Virus record (IMG/VR): IMGVR_UViG_3300045741_000089
Location: 1-38,779 of that record
Reading direction: 5' to 3' (one strand)
From: a virus
Length of the DNA: 38,779 nucleotides
Position 1 is the first letter of the stretch, and each line of letters begins with the position of its first letter. Below the pieces are notes generated by a model. That model did not search any database and was not told the origin of the DNA. It saw nothing but the letters and a program-made list of their open reading frames with translations. The position numbers and the translations under genes are program-made. Shown one piece after another: positions 5,412 to 12,188 of this stretch.

Positions 5412-5443
5412 CTAAATCGCGGATTAGTGAAAACGCTTAAGCG
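5412..5443. promoter_or_regulatory. Operator-like palindromes between divergent promoters
   Basis: Two inverted repeats: CTAAATCGCGGATTAG (5412-5427, imperfect, with CTAA/TTAG arms around CGCG) and the perfect palindrome CGCTTAAGCG (5434-5443), which abuts the rightward -35 box. They could bind the small helix-turn-helix protein encoded at 5748-5936. The binding is inferred. Confidence 0.55.
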
Positions 5444-5444
5444 C

Positions 5445-5473
5445 TTGACAAGTGTAGGATGTGGCACTAGGAT
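5445..5473 (+). promoter_or_regulatory. Rightward early promoter
   Basis: -35 TTGACA (5445-5450, full consensus), 17-base spacer, -10 TAGGAT (5468-5473). Expected start near 5480, giving a short leader before the ATG at 5497. The CGCTTAAGCG palindrome ends one base before the -35 box, so a protein bound there would block RNA polymerase. Confidence 0.78.
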
Positions 5474-5496
5474 CGGCTGACCGATTGGGGAACCAC

Positions 5497-5748
5497 ATGG
5501 CAGCAAGCAAGAAAGACGGCGGTAAGAATCGCAAGTTCGGCCGACACTCGCGCAACCCGTCCAGCGTCAACCAGCCCAAGCGCACTGAGCGCAACCGGGC
5601 CAAGCGTGCGGCTAAGTCGCATGCGCTGAAGATCAACACTTCGCATGTGTGTCCGCCGCACAATGACCCGAAGCGCAGCAAGGAAGGCCGCCAGCGTTGG
5701 GACTTTGTGCAATGGCGCGGCGTTCGCGTGCGCTTCGAATGCCTGTGA
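5497..5748 (+). CDS. Highly basic 83-aa protein, first rightward gene
   Basis: Begins MAASKKDGGKNRKFGRHSRN and is full of Lys and Arg, with a middle stretch PKRTERNRAKRAAKSHALK. The C-terminal part (RWDFVQWRGVRVRFECL) looks folded. Similar basic GGKNRKxGRNxR proteins are common as the first early gene of phages, from memory. Nucleic-acid binding is likely but unproven. Its stop overlaps the start of the helix-turn-helix gene. Confidence 0.75.
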   Translation: MAASKKDGGKNRKFGRHSRNPSSVNQPKRTERNRAKRAAKSHALKINTSHVCPPHNDPKRSKEGRQRWDFVQWRGVRVRFECL

Positions 5749-5936
5749 TGGATCAAAAAGCACTCATCGCCCATGTCAGGCGCATGCCTGGCACGCAGCG
5801 GCAGATCGCCACGAAGCTCGGCGTATCCGAAGCGTACCTAAGCGATTTCCTCGCCGAGAAGCGCGAAGCGGGGCCAAAGCTGCTTCAGGCGCTGGGCATG
5901 GTGCGGGTGGTGACGTTCAAGCGAGGTAAGGCATGA
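5748..5936 (+). CDS. Small Cro-like helix-turn-helix protein, 62 aa
   Basis: Start ATG 5748 overlaps the previous stop. The sequence TQRQIATKLGVSEAYLSDFL is a typical helix-turn-helix (Gln-Ile-Ala...Gly-Val-Ser...Leu-Ser-Asp), followed by GPKLLQALGM. The size and position right behind the rightward promoter resemble Cro-type regulators acting on nearby operators. Probably regulates the divergent promoters 5380-5473. No separate repressor is visible, so lysogeny cannot be claimed. Confidence 0.75.
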   Translation: MDQKALIAHVRRMPGTQRQIATKLGVSEAYLSDFLAEKREAGPKLLQALGMVRVVTFKRGKA

Positions 5937-6562
5937 CCGCCCTCGTCAAGTACGAAGCCGCGCGCACTGCTCTTGCTGAGGCGCACCGTATCGACGAGGT
6001 GAAAGACATCCGCGACAAGGCGGAAGCGATGGCGGCCTATGCCCGGCAGGCGAAGGACACCGAGCTGATCCAGTACGCGACCGAAATCAAGGTGCGAGCC
6101 GAGCGGCGCTGCGGCGAAATGCTGGCCCGAACGGAGCGCGCGCCGGGTGCCAAAGGCGTGGGCACAAGTGCTGTCGAACGATACGACACCACTCCTCCGA
6201 CACTTTCGGACATGGGCTTGACCCGCGACGAGAGCAGCCGCTATCAGCAGTTGGCAGCGATGCCTGACGCCCATTTCGAGACTGCCGTAGCGACCGCAAA
6301 GGCGACGGCTGGCGAGGTGACTACCGCATTCATGCTGCGCGAGGCGAAGAAGGCCAAGCCGCACAAAAAGCTTTCTCAAGCCGACAAGAAGCGGATGGCC
6401 GACCTTGAGGCCGCACAGGCTCGGGGTGTTTCCATGCTGAGTACCTATGGGCGTTTGCTGTTGCAGACGATCAAGGCTCAGTCTGTGTTCACACAAGAAG
6501 AGCGCGAACTTCTCGCAGAGATTGCAGGCGCCATCTCACAAAAGGACTGCGATGCAAACTGA
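5933..6562 (+). CDS. Conserved prophage-type helical protein, 209 aa
   Basis: Begins MTALVKYEAARTALAEAHRI and has DEVKDIRDKAEAMAAYARQA, then a charged segment AERRCGEMLAR. The middle holds LSDMGLTRDESSRYQQLAAM, a helix-turn-helix-like segment. This architecture is common in phages and prophages beside ParB-like genes, as here with 6552-7412. Probably a DNA-associated protein; no enzymatic motif. Its end overlaps the next gene by 11 bases. Confidence 0.7.
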   Translation: MTALVKYEAARTALAEAHRIDEVKDIRDKAEAMAAYARQAKDTELIQYATEIKVRAERRCGEMLARTERAPGAKGVGTSAVERYDTTPPTLSDMGLTRDESSRYQQLAAMPDAHFETAVATAKATAGEVTTAFMLREAKKAKPHKKLSQADKKRMADLEAAQARGVSMLSTYGRLLLQTIKAQSVFTQEERELLAEIAGAISQKDCDAN

Positions 6563-7412
6563 ACTGGCAACGATCACGCCCGCCGTCGCGCGGGAAATGT
6601 TGAAACACAACACCGACAACCGAGTGCTGCGGCCCTCGCACGTCGAGACCCTGCGCGTGTCATTCGAGCGCGGAGAGTTTGTCACCACGCACCAAGGGAT
6701 CGCGTTTGACAAGAGCGGGAACCTGATCGACGGTCAGCACCGACTGACAGCTATCGCCATGATGCCCGAAACCTTCCGCGTCAGCATGCTGGTGAGCCGT
6801 GGACTTGACCGCACCAAGGTCTTCCCGGTGGTGGACTTCACGCAGGCCAAGCGCAACACTTCCGACGTGCTGCGGGTGGATCGCCACTTGGGCGAGACGG
6901 CGAACTTTCTGGCGCGCATGTATCAATCGTGGAGTCGGGCCGGCATGACTGCTACGTTCGTTGCGCCGTTCGTCGAGTACATCCAGCCCGAGATGGAAGA
7001 GCTGATGGCGTTCTGCGCCACTGCTTCCAAGACGTGGAGCAGTTCCCCCGTTCGCGCTGCCGCTGTGCTGCGGATGAAGATCGGCGATGCCGACTACGTG
7101 AAGCTGGTCTACAGCGCGATGGTTCGCAAGGACTTCGACGACATGCCGCGCAGCGCGCAGGCGTTGTTTAAGTCGTACATGAGCGGCACGGTTCGCGCAG
7201 ATGGATCTGCCAGCGCCGACCTGTTCGCGCGGTGCATGAAGGTCTTTGACCCGGCCTTCTCCAACGTGCAGAAGATCCAGATCAACGATGCCGGCGCTGC
7301 AATCAAGCAAGCCCGCGACATGATGGAAGAGTTTTTCCGCAAAAAGAAGGCCCCGACGAACGGGGCCGACTGGACTGCGAAGGCGCAGCATAGCACCAAG
7401 GGGCGCAAATGA
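6552..7412 (+). CDS. ParB/DGQHR-type domain protein, 286 aa
   Basis: Begins MQTELATITPAVAREMLKHN, then NRVLRPSHVETLRVSFERGE, which ends in the signature IDGQHRLTAI (residues about 60-70) shared by ParB-like nuclease and sulfiredoxin-fold domains. The region after it is helical and uncharacterised. ParB-like phage proteins may bind DNA, hydrolyse nucleotides or cleave DNA; which one applies here cannot be read from the sequence. It pairs with 5933-6562. Confidence 0.75.
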   Translation: MQTELATITPAVAREMLKHNTDNRVLRPSHVETLRVSFERGEFVTTHQGIAFDKSGNLIDGQHRLTAIAMMPETFRVSMLVSRGLDRTKVFPVVDFTQAKRNTSDVLRVDRHLGETANFLARMYQSWSRAGMTATFVAPFVEYIQPEMEELMAFCATASKTWSSSPVRAAAVLRMKIGDADYVKLVYSAMVRKDFDDMPRSAQALFKSYMSGTVRADGSASADLFARCMKVFDPAFSNVQKIQINDAGAAIKQARDMMEEFFRKKKAPTNGADWTAKAQHSTKGRK

Positions 7413-7606
7413 AGCGGACGCCATGGTTCCCGGTGTCTGTGAAGCCGGTACGCAATGGGCGGTACGAAATCCGCCATATGGGCAATCGGCAGCGGGACCG
7501 CATCTTCACCAATGGTGTTTGGCTGTCCACAGATGGCAGATTCAGCGTTATCAACTACATGGGCGACAGCGTTGAATGGCGCGGCCTAACGGAGCCCTAC
7601 AAGTGA
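7409..7606 (+). CDS. Small phage protein of the KPVRxGxYE...WRG type, 65 aa
   Basis: Begins MKRTPWFPVSVKPVRNGRYE and ends DSVEWRGLTEPYK. Short proteins with W-PxxxKPVRxGxYE near the start and WRGL near the end are common in phages and have unknown function. Overlaps its neighbours by 4 bases on each side. Confidence 0.7.
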   Translation: MKRTPWFPVSVKPVRNGRYEIRHMGNRQRDRIFTNGVWLSTDGRFSVINYMGDSVEWRGLTEPYK

Positions 7607-7812
7607 TCGCCCGCTGCAACGGCCGCACAAGCCCGAGCGGGCGCCCGGTGGCCTGCTGTGTCCTCTGCGAGCGCCGGTCCTATGCCCCTTCGACCCCGCA
7701 GACGGTGTGGGTCGAGCCCGAGGCAAAGCTCATCGGCAACGAGTGGCACTGCGTGAACCGGGTGCACTACCTGCAAGACAGCGGATTCGACGACGCTAAC
7801 GAGGGATCATGA
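7603..7812 (+). CDS. Cys-containing small protein, 69 aa
   Basis: GTG start overlapping the previous stop (GTGA). Contains CCVLCERRS and WHCVNRVHY, giving CxxC plus a later Cys and His, a possible zinc site. The remainder is hydrophilic. No family recognised. Confidence 0.65.
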   Translation: MIARCNGRTSPSGRPVACCVLCERRSYAPSTPQTVWVEPEAKLIGNEWHCVNRVHYLQDSGFDDANEGS

Positions 7813-8117
7813 AACTTCCGACCGAGCTTGAACTGTGGCACGAAGACACACCATTCAGGGTGCGCTTCGATTACGACCGTGGAGAAGCGCAGTGGTTCGA
7901 CGCGCGCGCCGGTGTCGGGAGTCCCGGACATGACCCGTCTGTCTGGATCAACGAGGTCAACTTCGGCAACGGTTGGCAATCGCCAGAGGTCTACCCGCAG
8001 TTGAACATCGAAGCCTGCGAGCAGGAGGTCATGGAGAAACTGGCCGAACTGGAAGCTGACGAGCAAGCGGCCCGCGACGAAGCGGAATACAACGCATGTA
8101 ACGAGCGCATCGCATGA
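7809..8117 (+). CDS. Hypothetical 102-aa acidic protein
   Basis: Begins MKLPTELELWHEDTPFRVRF and has aromatic and beta-type segments (DYDRGEAQWFDARAG). The C-terminal third is a Glu/Ala-rich helix (EKLAELEADEQAARDEAEYN). Overlaps the genes on both sides by 4 bases. No known motif. Confidence 0.65.
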   Translation: MKLPTELELWHEDTPFRVRFDYDRGEAQWFDARAGVGSPGHDPSVWINEVNFGNGWQSPEVYPQLNIEACEQEVMEKLAELEADEQAARDEAEYNACNERIA

Positions 8118-8335
8118 AGCCCAACAAACACGCCACCCAAGGCCGCCTGCTCATCGCCGAGCTGAAGCGCCGGCCGATGACCTATGCGCAGATGCTCGCG
8201 CACATGCAGCATGTGTCCACAAGCCCGTGGAAACGAGCTGTGGAGTGCCTGCGCCCCGGCGAAGAGATCATCCGCGTCAAGAACGAGCGCGGGCTTGTCA
8301 CTTGGCGCGTGCGGCAGACCTACAGGGTGGGCTGA
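8114..8335 (+). CDS. Possible winged-helix protein, 73 aa
   Basis: Begins MKPNKHATQGRLLIAELKRR, then PMTYAQMLAHMQHVSTSPWK and a beta hairpin-like RVKNERGLVTWRV. The order helix, helix, helix, hairpin resembles a compact winged helix. It could bind DNA. The assignment is by pattern only. Confidence 0.6.
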   Translation: MKPNKHATQGRLLIAELKRRPMTYAQMLAHMQHVSTSPWKRAVECLRPGEEIIRVKNERGLVTWRVRQTYRVG

Positions 8336-8517
8336 TGACCAGCGACGACACCCGATCCCCACCCGATGCCAAGTGGCAACCCACCGGAGTAGGCATGGCG
8401 CCCACGTTCCGCTGTGCGCTGTGCAGCAAGCCGCGAAGCCCTACGGGGCGCAAGCTGCAACGGGTGCAGGGGGTGAGGCAGTGGGTGTGCAAATACTGCG
8501 TGAAGGATGCGAAGTGA
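8335..8517 (+). CDS. Zinc-ribbon protein, 60 aa
   Basis: Contains FRCALCSKPRSPTGRK and WVCKYCVKDAK, two CxxC knuckles about 25 residues apart, a treble-clef or zinc-ribbon layout. N-terminal 25 residues are Pro-rich and probably disordered. ATG overlaps the previous stop and the next gene overlaps its own stop. Confidence 0.7.
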   Translation: MTSDDTRSPPDAKWQPTGVGMAPTFRCALCSKPRSPTGRKLQRVQGVRQWVCKYCVKDAK

Positions 8518-8840
8518 ACGACAGAGAGCTTCTAGAGGCTGCGGCTAAGGCGGCAGGCTACAAGGTGCGCACGGTTTCTGGATACGAAGAAGGCGGCACG
8601 GTGAGTTTCTACATGGAGCCAGGACAGCTTTGGTGGAACCCACTCCAAGACGACGGCGACGCGCTGCGGCTGGCGGTGAAGCTAAGGCTGACGGTGCATC
8701 ATTTCTTGCAGACGGAAGAAGTTGAGGTGTGCTTGCCGTATTGCGACAACGGCGTAAACGTGTTTTGGCGTGAGGACCCCTACGCCGCCACCCGGCGAGC
8801 CATCGTCCGCGCTGCTGCTGCCCTAGGAGGTGCGAAGTGA
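8514..8840 (+). CDS. Conserved WNPLxDDGDALRLAVKL protein, 108 aa
   Basis: GTG start at 8514 overlaps the previous stop. Starts VNDRELLEAAAKAAGYKV and includes WWNPLQDDGDALRLAVKLRL and ATRRAIVRAAAALGG at the end. This layout marks a widespread phage/prophage family of unknown function. The 218-residue longer reading through the two upstream genes is in another frame there and is rejected. Confidence 0.78.
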   Translation: MNDRELLEAAAKAAGYKVRTVSGYEEGGTVSFYMEPGQLWWNPLQDDGDALRLAVKLRLTVHHFLQTEEVEVCLPYCDNGVNVFWREDPYAATRRAIVRAAAALGGAK

Positions 8841-9127
8841 GCAAGATTGAACTAGCGCCGCTGCCAAAACCTTGGATCAAAGGCGGCGTGCTGCATACGC
8901 CACTGGAAGGCGTGTTTACGGCCACTCAAATGCGCTCCTACGCAGAACAGGAAGTCGCCAGGGAGCGGGAGCGGTCCCGTATGGCTTGCCACGATGCCGT
9001 GTGTAAAGCTCTGAACGAGGCTGGCGTTCGCAATGAGGTGTTGCGCGGCATGTGTATCGAGGTGGCGATGGAGACGTTTCTGGATCTGGTTGCGGTGAAG
9101 CGCGTCAGCAAAGGCACCGAAGCATGA
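8837..9127 (+). CDS. Hypothetical 96-aa protein
   Basis: The GTG start at 8837 is preceded by a full AGGAGG at 8825-8830, with ideal spacing. Product begins SKIELAPLPKPWIKGGVL and has YAEQEVARERERSRMACHDA in the middle and a helical C-terminus. It is the last gene of this early block before the non-coding stretch. Confidence 0.7.
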   Translation: MSKIELAPLPKPWIKGGVLHTPLEGVFTATQMRSYAEQEVARERERSRMACHDAVCKALNEAGVRNEVLRGMCIEVAMETFLDLVAVKRVSKGTEA

Positions 9128-9702
9128 GGGGGCTTGACAGCCGTCTGTGTGGAGCGATAGCATGATGACAGTCATCGTGGCAGCGATGGAAGATACTGAG
9201 GCCCCGGGCCTTCGTTTCGACCCCTTGAGTGGGGACCGCTGCTGCCACAGTGGGGAACGGAGACCCGGGGCCTTCGTTCGTTCTGGATTGCTTTGTGGTG
9301 GCGCGAGCGGAGAAGGATTCGCGCCGTCCTCTGGTGAGCGCCGCAGGCATGCGGAAGCAATAGTTCTAGGGGCGACAGACAGCAAGGACTGCCGTTATGC
9401 AGTTCAAGTCCCCGGCCGGGCTTGTTGTCAGCAGGTTTCGAGTCCTGCCGCCACCACAAAGCAATCCACCCATGACTCGCACTCCGCGCGCAGTAGGGGC
9501 CTGAATGGGCTGCTCGGAAGAAAACACCGATTCGCCAACTCGGAAGGCGCTGCGTGCCGGGGTGCAACTCCCATACGGTGCAGGCGTGGTTAACCAAGAA
9601 CGCCGGGGTCGGTTAGAAGCCGCAAGTCTTGGCTCTGCAAATTGGAACCTTCCCACTTCTTGCCCTGCAATGGGGTAGGGGGTGGGTTTGCTTGGAACCT
9701 CA
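9128..9702 (+). other. Long non-coding, structure-rich interval
   Basis: No credible gene on either strand in about 570 bases of an otherwise gapless genome. It contains two near-identical GC-rich blocks (CCCCGGGCCTTCGTT near 9202 and CCCGGGGCCTTCGTT near 9264), the inverted repeat element 9284-9468, and several hairpins. It also has T-loop-like strings (GTTCAAGTCCCC near 9402, GGTTTCGAGTCC near 9434). Three tRNA-like motifs occur but I could not fold any complete tRNA. A structured RNA or a decayed tRNA or mobile region are the main options. Confidence 0.6.
9284..9468. repeat. 185-bp element bounded by perfect 20-bp inverted repeats
   Basis: TGGATTGCTTTGTGGTGGCG (9284-9303) and its exact reverse complement (9449-9468) enclose 145 bases. 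Inside, 9300-9327 forms a GGCGCGA/TCGCGCC hairpin, ACTGC/GCAGT (near 9389-9404) forms another, and CCCGGCCGGG near 9411 is a palindrome. GCAGG/CCTGC with loop TTTCGAGT abuts the right repeat, like a T-arm next to an acceptor strand. No target-site duplication is evident. It could be a miniature mobile element or a non-coding RNA closed by a 20-bp stem. Confidence 0.7.
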
Positions 9703-9930
9703 ATGAGATACGGCGCTAGAGACAACGGGATAGCAGCAGCGCTTAGAACTGCTGGCACTTCGTTCATTGAAAGCAAAGAGTGGAAGCAGTTACGGCGCGC
9801 GGTTGTCAACACATACGGGCGCAAGTGCATGAAGTGCGGCACGACGCCACGCAATCCTCGACACACGCCGGCCGACTATCGAACCCTTGCAGGGGCTATG
9901 GTTGAAACAGAAAAGATGGCCTGTGGATAA
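9703..9930 (+). pseudogene. Truncated or frameshifted HNH endonuclease
   Basis: The reading from ATG 9703 (an in-frame GTG lies at 9682) gives FIESKEWKQLRRAVVNTYGR followed by KCMKCGTTPR. This is the entry helix and CxxC of phage HNH nucleases, which normally continue with the catalytic DH and a second Cys pair. Here the frame instead ends after about 25 unrelated residues. In the +1 frame, near 9840-9956, the sequence reads AILDTRRP and later WPVDNLQ, echoing HVDHIKP and DNLQ of the family but without the catalytic His. I read it as a decayed gene. Confidence 0.6.
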
Positions 9931-9950
9931 CTTGCAAGCGAGGCTTATCA

Positions 9951-10676
9951 ATGGCTGAGAAAGTAGTGATCGGGAGCGCGGAACTGTGGCACGGCGACTG
10001 CTTGGAGATACTGCCGCAGTTGCCCCGGCTTGGCGCCGTGATAACTGACCCACCCTACGGCATAAACACCAAGAGCGACGGCAGCGGCAAGCTGAGCCCA
10101 TGGGGCGATTTGGTGAACTCGGCGCATTGGTACGCGGCATGGATGCGTGAAGCGCGCGGCCGGCTTGCCCAGGATGGCGCGTTGTGGACCTGCCTAAACT
10201 GGCGTTCGATGGTAACGTTTCAGAAGGCCGCATGCGACCTGGGCTGGCCGATTGACTCGCTGATGGTGTGGGACAAAAAGTGGATTGGCCCAGGCGGTAC
10301 GCGTGGCCTGCGCCCGAGCTATGAGCTTGTGGCGTTGTTCGGCATGCCGAGCTTTGCCATCAAGGACCGTGGGCTGCCAGATGTGCAGCCGTTCCCTGTG
10401 GGTTCGTACAAGGCGACAGGGCACCCTGCCGAGAAGCCGGTGGCGCTGCTTGACTTCTTGGTGAAGCACACGCCCGGCGACCTGATTTGCGACCCGTTCA
10501 TGGGCAGCGGAACAACGGCGGTTGCTTGCGCTGCGGCCGGGCGGAGATTCATCGGCATTGAGATGGACCGCCAGTGGTTCGACCTGACGTGCGAGCGCAT
10601 CAGCCGCGCCCAGGCTCAGGGTGCGCTACTACCGGCCGAGGAACCGATACAGCCAGTGCAGGGCGAGATTCTGTGA
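9951..10676 (+). CDS. Beta-class DNA (N6-adenine or N4-cytosine) methyltransferase
   Basis: 241 residues, complete. The catalytic DPPYG is at residues 33-37, a GHPAEKP segment near 157-163, and the SAM-binding DPFMGSGTT at 181-189. Catalytic motif before the SAM motif is the permuted beta order. It transfers a methyl group from SAM to an exocyclic amino group of A or C in DNA. No cognate restriction enzyme is adjacent, so protection of phage DNA from host restriction, or regulation by methylation, are likely. Target sequence unknown. Confidence 0.88.
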   Translation: MAEKVVIGSAELWHGDCLEILPQLPRLGAVITDPPYGINTKSDGSGKLSPWGDLVNSAHWYAAWMREARGRLAQDGALWTCLNWRSMVTFQKAACDLGWPIDSLMVWDKKWIGPGGTRGLRPSYELVALFGMPSFAIKDRGLPDVQPFPVGSYKATGHPAEKPVALLDFLVKHTPGDLICDPFMGSGTTAVACAAAGRRFIGIEMDRQWFDLTCERISRAQAQGALLPAEEPIQPVQGEIL

Positions 10677-11026
10677 TCCCCCTGCCCGCCTGGATAGACC
10701 CCGAAGCCTGGGCCGAGTTCGTAGACATGCGCAAGCGCCTGAAGAAGCCGCTAACCCAGCGATCCGCCGAGCGCCAGTTGTTCCGCCTGTTCGAGTTGAA
10801 GAAGGCGGGCCACGATCCGAACGCGGCGCTGATCCAGAGCGCGGATCACTACTGGCAGGATGTCTACGAGCCGAAGGACGTGAAGTTCGAGCCCAAGGCA
10901 AAGGCGCCAGTTGACGAGAGCAAAGCATGGGCCGCAGAGTACGAGAGAGCCCGCATAGCTTCTCAAACGCCAGAGGCGAAAGAGGCAAAGCGCAGGGCTA
11001 TGGAAGCGCTTAGGAGTCAAGCATGA
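10673..11026 (+). CDS. Conserved phage protein with WxEFVxMRKRLKKPLT start, 117 aa
   Basis: GTG start overlaps the previous stop. Begins VIPLPAWIDPEAWAEFVDMR and continues KRLKKPLTQRSAERQLFRLF. Has ALIQSADHYWQDVYEPKDV, a motif familiar from the C-terminal part of phage replication initiators (O-like) and neighbouring small proteins. The rest is charged and helical. A role in replication is plausible but inferred. Confidence 0.7.
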   Translation: MIPLPAWIDPEAWAEFVDMRKRLKKPLTQRSAERQLFRLFELKKAGHDPNAALIQSADHYWQDVYEPKDVKFEPKAKAPVDESKAWAAEYERARIASQTPEAKEAKRRAMEALRSQA

Positions 11027-11436
11027 GGACAGTGCTTAGGCCGCGCTACTACTGCGACCACTGCAACAAGGGCAATGGAAGCCCAAGCGCCATGCGACGC
11101 CATGAGCGAGGATGCACCATGAACCCGCAGCGCGTATGCGGCATGTGCAAGATGCTGGCCGAAAATGGCGGCCCGGCGCCTGCGCCTCCTCGCGATGAAC
11201 TGGTGAGGATCATGGACACAGAAGGGTTTTCGGCGATGTGCGCTGCGGCCGAACAATGCCCGGCGTGCATCCTGGCTGCGCTGCGCACGAAGAACTTCAA
11301 AGGCGATGCCGAAACGCCTCCGGGGGTTCTAGGCCCCGAAGATGGCCGCGAATCGTGGAGCTACAAGCAGGCCAAACAGGAATGGTGGAGCGAGTGGAAT
11401 AGCGCGGCGTCGGAGCGAGAATATCCGGGTTACTAG
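11023..11436 (+). CDS. C2H2-type zinc finger phage protein, 137 aa
   Basis: Residues about 9-31 read YYCDHCNKGNGSPSAMRRHE and then RGC: CxxC followed by His and Cys, like a C2H2/C2HC finger. Two further CxxC pairs (CGMCKM and CPACIL) follow. The C-terminus is Trp-rich (EWWSEWNSAASE). DNA or RNA binding is likely. Confidence 0.7.
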   Translation: MRTVLRPRYYCDHCNKGNGSPSAMRRHERGCTMNPQRVCGMCKMLAENGGPAPAPPRDELVRIMDTEGFSAMCAAAEQCPACILAALRTKNFKGDAETPPGVLGPEDGRESWSYKQAKQEWWSEWNSAASEREYPGY

Positions 11437-11446
11437 GAGCTAACTC

Positions 11447-11635
11447 ATGATGGCCGCAGACGTTCAGGACGTAGAAGACTCCCCCGAAGTCGCGCGGCGC
11501 CGATGGCAAGAAGAGTTCCGCGAGATCGAGCGCATCCTCGCCGAAGAGAAGCGCTGCTGCTACTGCGGGATGACTGGACACCTGTCCAAAGACTGCAAAC
11601 AACCGAGAAACGACAATGCCTTCTGGGTCATTTGA
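11447..11635 (+). CDS. Zinc-knuckle (CCHC) protein, 62 aa
   Basis: Near residues 37-50 the sequence CCYCGMTGHLSKDC fits Cx2Cx4Hx4C exactly, the retroviral-type zinc knuckle that binds single-stranded nucleic acid. The preceding 35 residues form a charged helix (RRRWQEEFREIERILAEEK). AGGAG lies upstream of two successive ATGs (11447 and 11450). The end overlaps the next gene by 20 bases. A nucleic-acid chaperone or RNA-binding role is plausible. Confidence 0.75.
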   Translation: MMAADVQDVEDSPEVARRRWQEEFREIERILAEEKRCCYCGMTGHLSKDCKQPRNDNAFWVI

Positions 11636-12188
11636 GGACTACGCAAGAGTGATCGCCGCGCTTCCCGGTACCGGGGCTGAGGTAGCAGAGAGAAGCGGTC
11701 TTACCGAGTGGGGAGCGAAGATGCTCCTGAGGCAGTTCTGGGATCTTCGGATGGTTCACCCTGGCGGGGTGACTGAAACCGGCCCGCGCGCGGCCCACAC
11801 GGCAGTCTGGCAGATAGGAGACGGTGAACGCGCTCCAGGACTGCGGGTGAAGAAGCACAAGCCAAAGCTCAATCACTATTCATTCGCCGTGCTATGGCGG
11901 TGTCTAGAGGACGGCGCGACGAAGACCGAGGCCATCGAGGCATCCGGGCTCAATCACAACACGGTCCGCCGGACGCTGGAAGCGCTGCATACGGGCGGCG
12001 CTATCCGGGTGTCAGCGTGGGAGAAGGACAGTATGGGCCGCAGCGTGATACCCGTATGGATTGCTGGCGCCGGCAAAGACGCCAAGAAGCCGAAGCCGAA
12101 AAGCGCAAACGAGAGCGAGCGCTGGCGACGGACTTACGAGCGCAGGCAGATTCATCTGGTGACGATGCTGGCGCAGGCTGGAGCTTAA
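11616..12188 (+). CDS. Two-domain winged-helix protein, 190 aa; stop lies in attC3
   Basis: Two helix-turn-helix-like units can be read: residues about 17-50 (TGAEVAERSGLTEWGAKMLL) and 95-130 (TKTEAIEASGLNHNTVRRTL), each followed by a wing-like segment. The C-terminus is basic (KKPKPKSANESERWRRTYER). Tandem winged helices suggest DNA binding, possibly as a replication initiator or regulator. The TAA stop (12186-12188) is inside the R'' box of attC3. Confidence 0.7.
   Translation: MPSGSFEDYARVIAALPGTGAEVAERSGLTEWGAKMLLRQFWDLRMVHPGGVTETGPRAAHTAVWQIGDGERAPGLRVKKHKPKLNHYSFAVLWRCLEDGATKTEAIEASGLNHNTVRRTLEALHTGGAIRVSAWEKDSMGRSVIPVWIAGAGKDAKKPKPKSANESERWRRTYERRQIHLVTMLAQAGA

Noticed and set aside
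5748-5936. CI-type repressor and temperate lifestyle
   Set aside because: The protein is only 62 residues and lacks a dimerisation or cleavage domain, and there is no integrase or attachment site, so lysogeny is unsupported.
8184-8840. A 218-aa protein spanning three small genes
   Set aside because: The first two-thirds run out of frame with 8114-8335 and 8335-8517, which have overlapping starts and stops and zinc motifs; only the part from GTG 8514 is supported.
9297-9456. An intron-bearing tRNA between GGTGGCG and CGCCACCA
   Set aside because: The acceptor strands pair and a T-arm-like hairpin adjoins the right one, but the T-loop has eight bases. No acceptable D-arm or anticodon arm with 5-bp stem and 7-base loop could be found, and no group I intron core is visible.
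9371-9456. A compact tRNA ending in encoded CCA
   Set aside because: GGCGACA pairs with TGCCGCC except for one base, but the T-arm then does not fit the required spacing and the D and anticodon arms fail.
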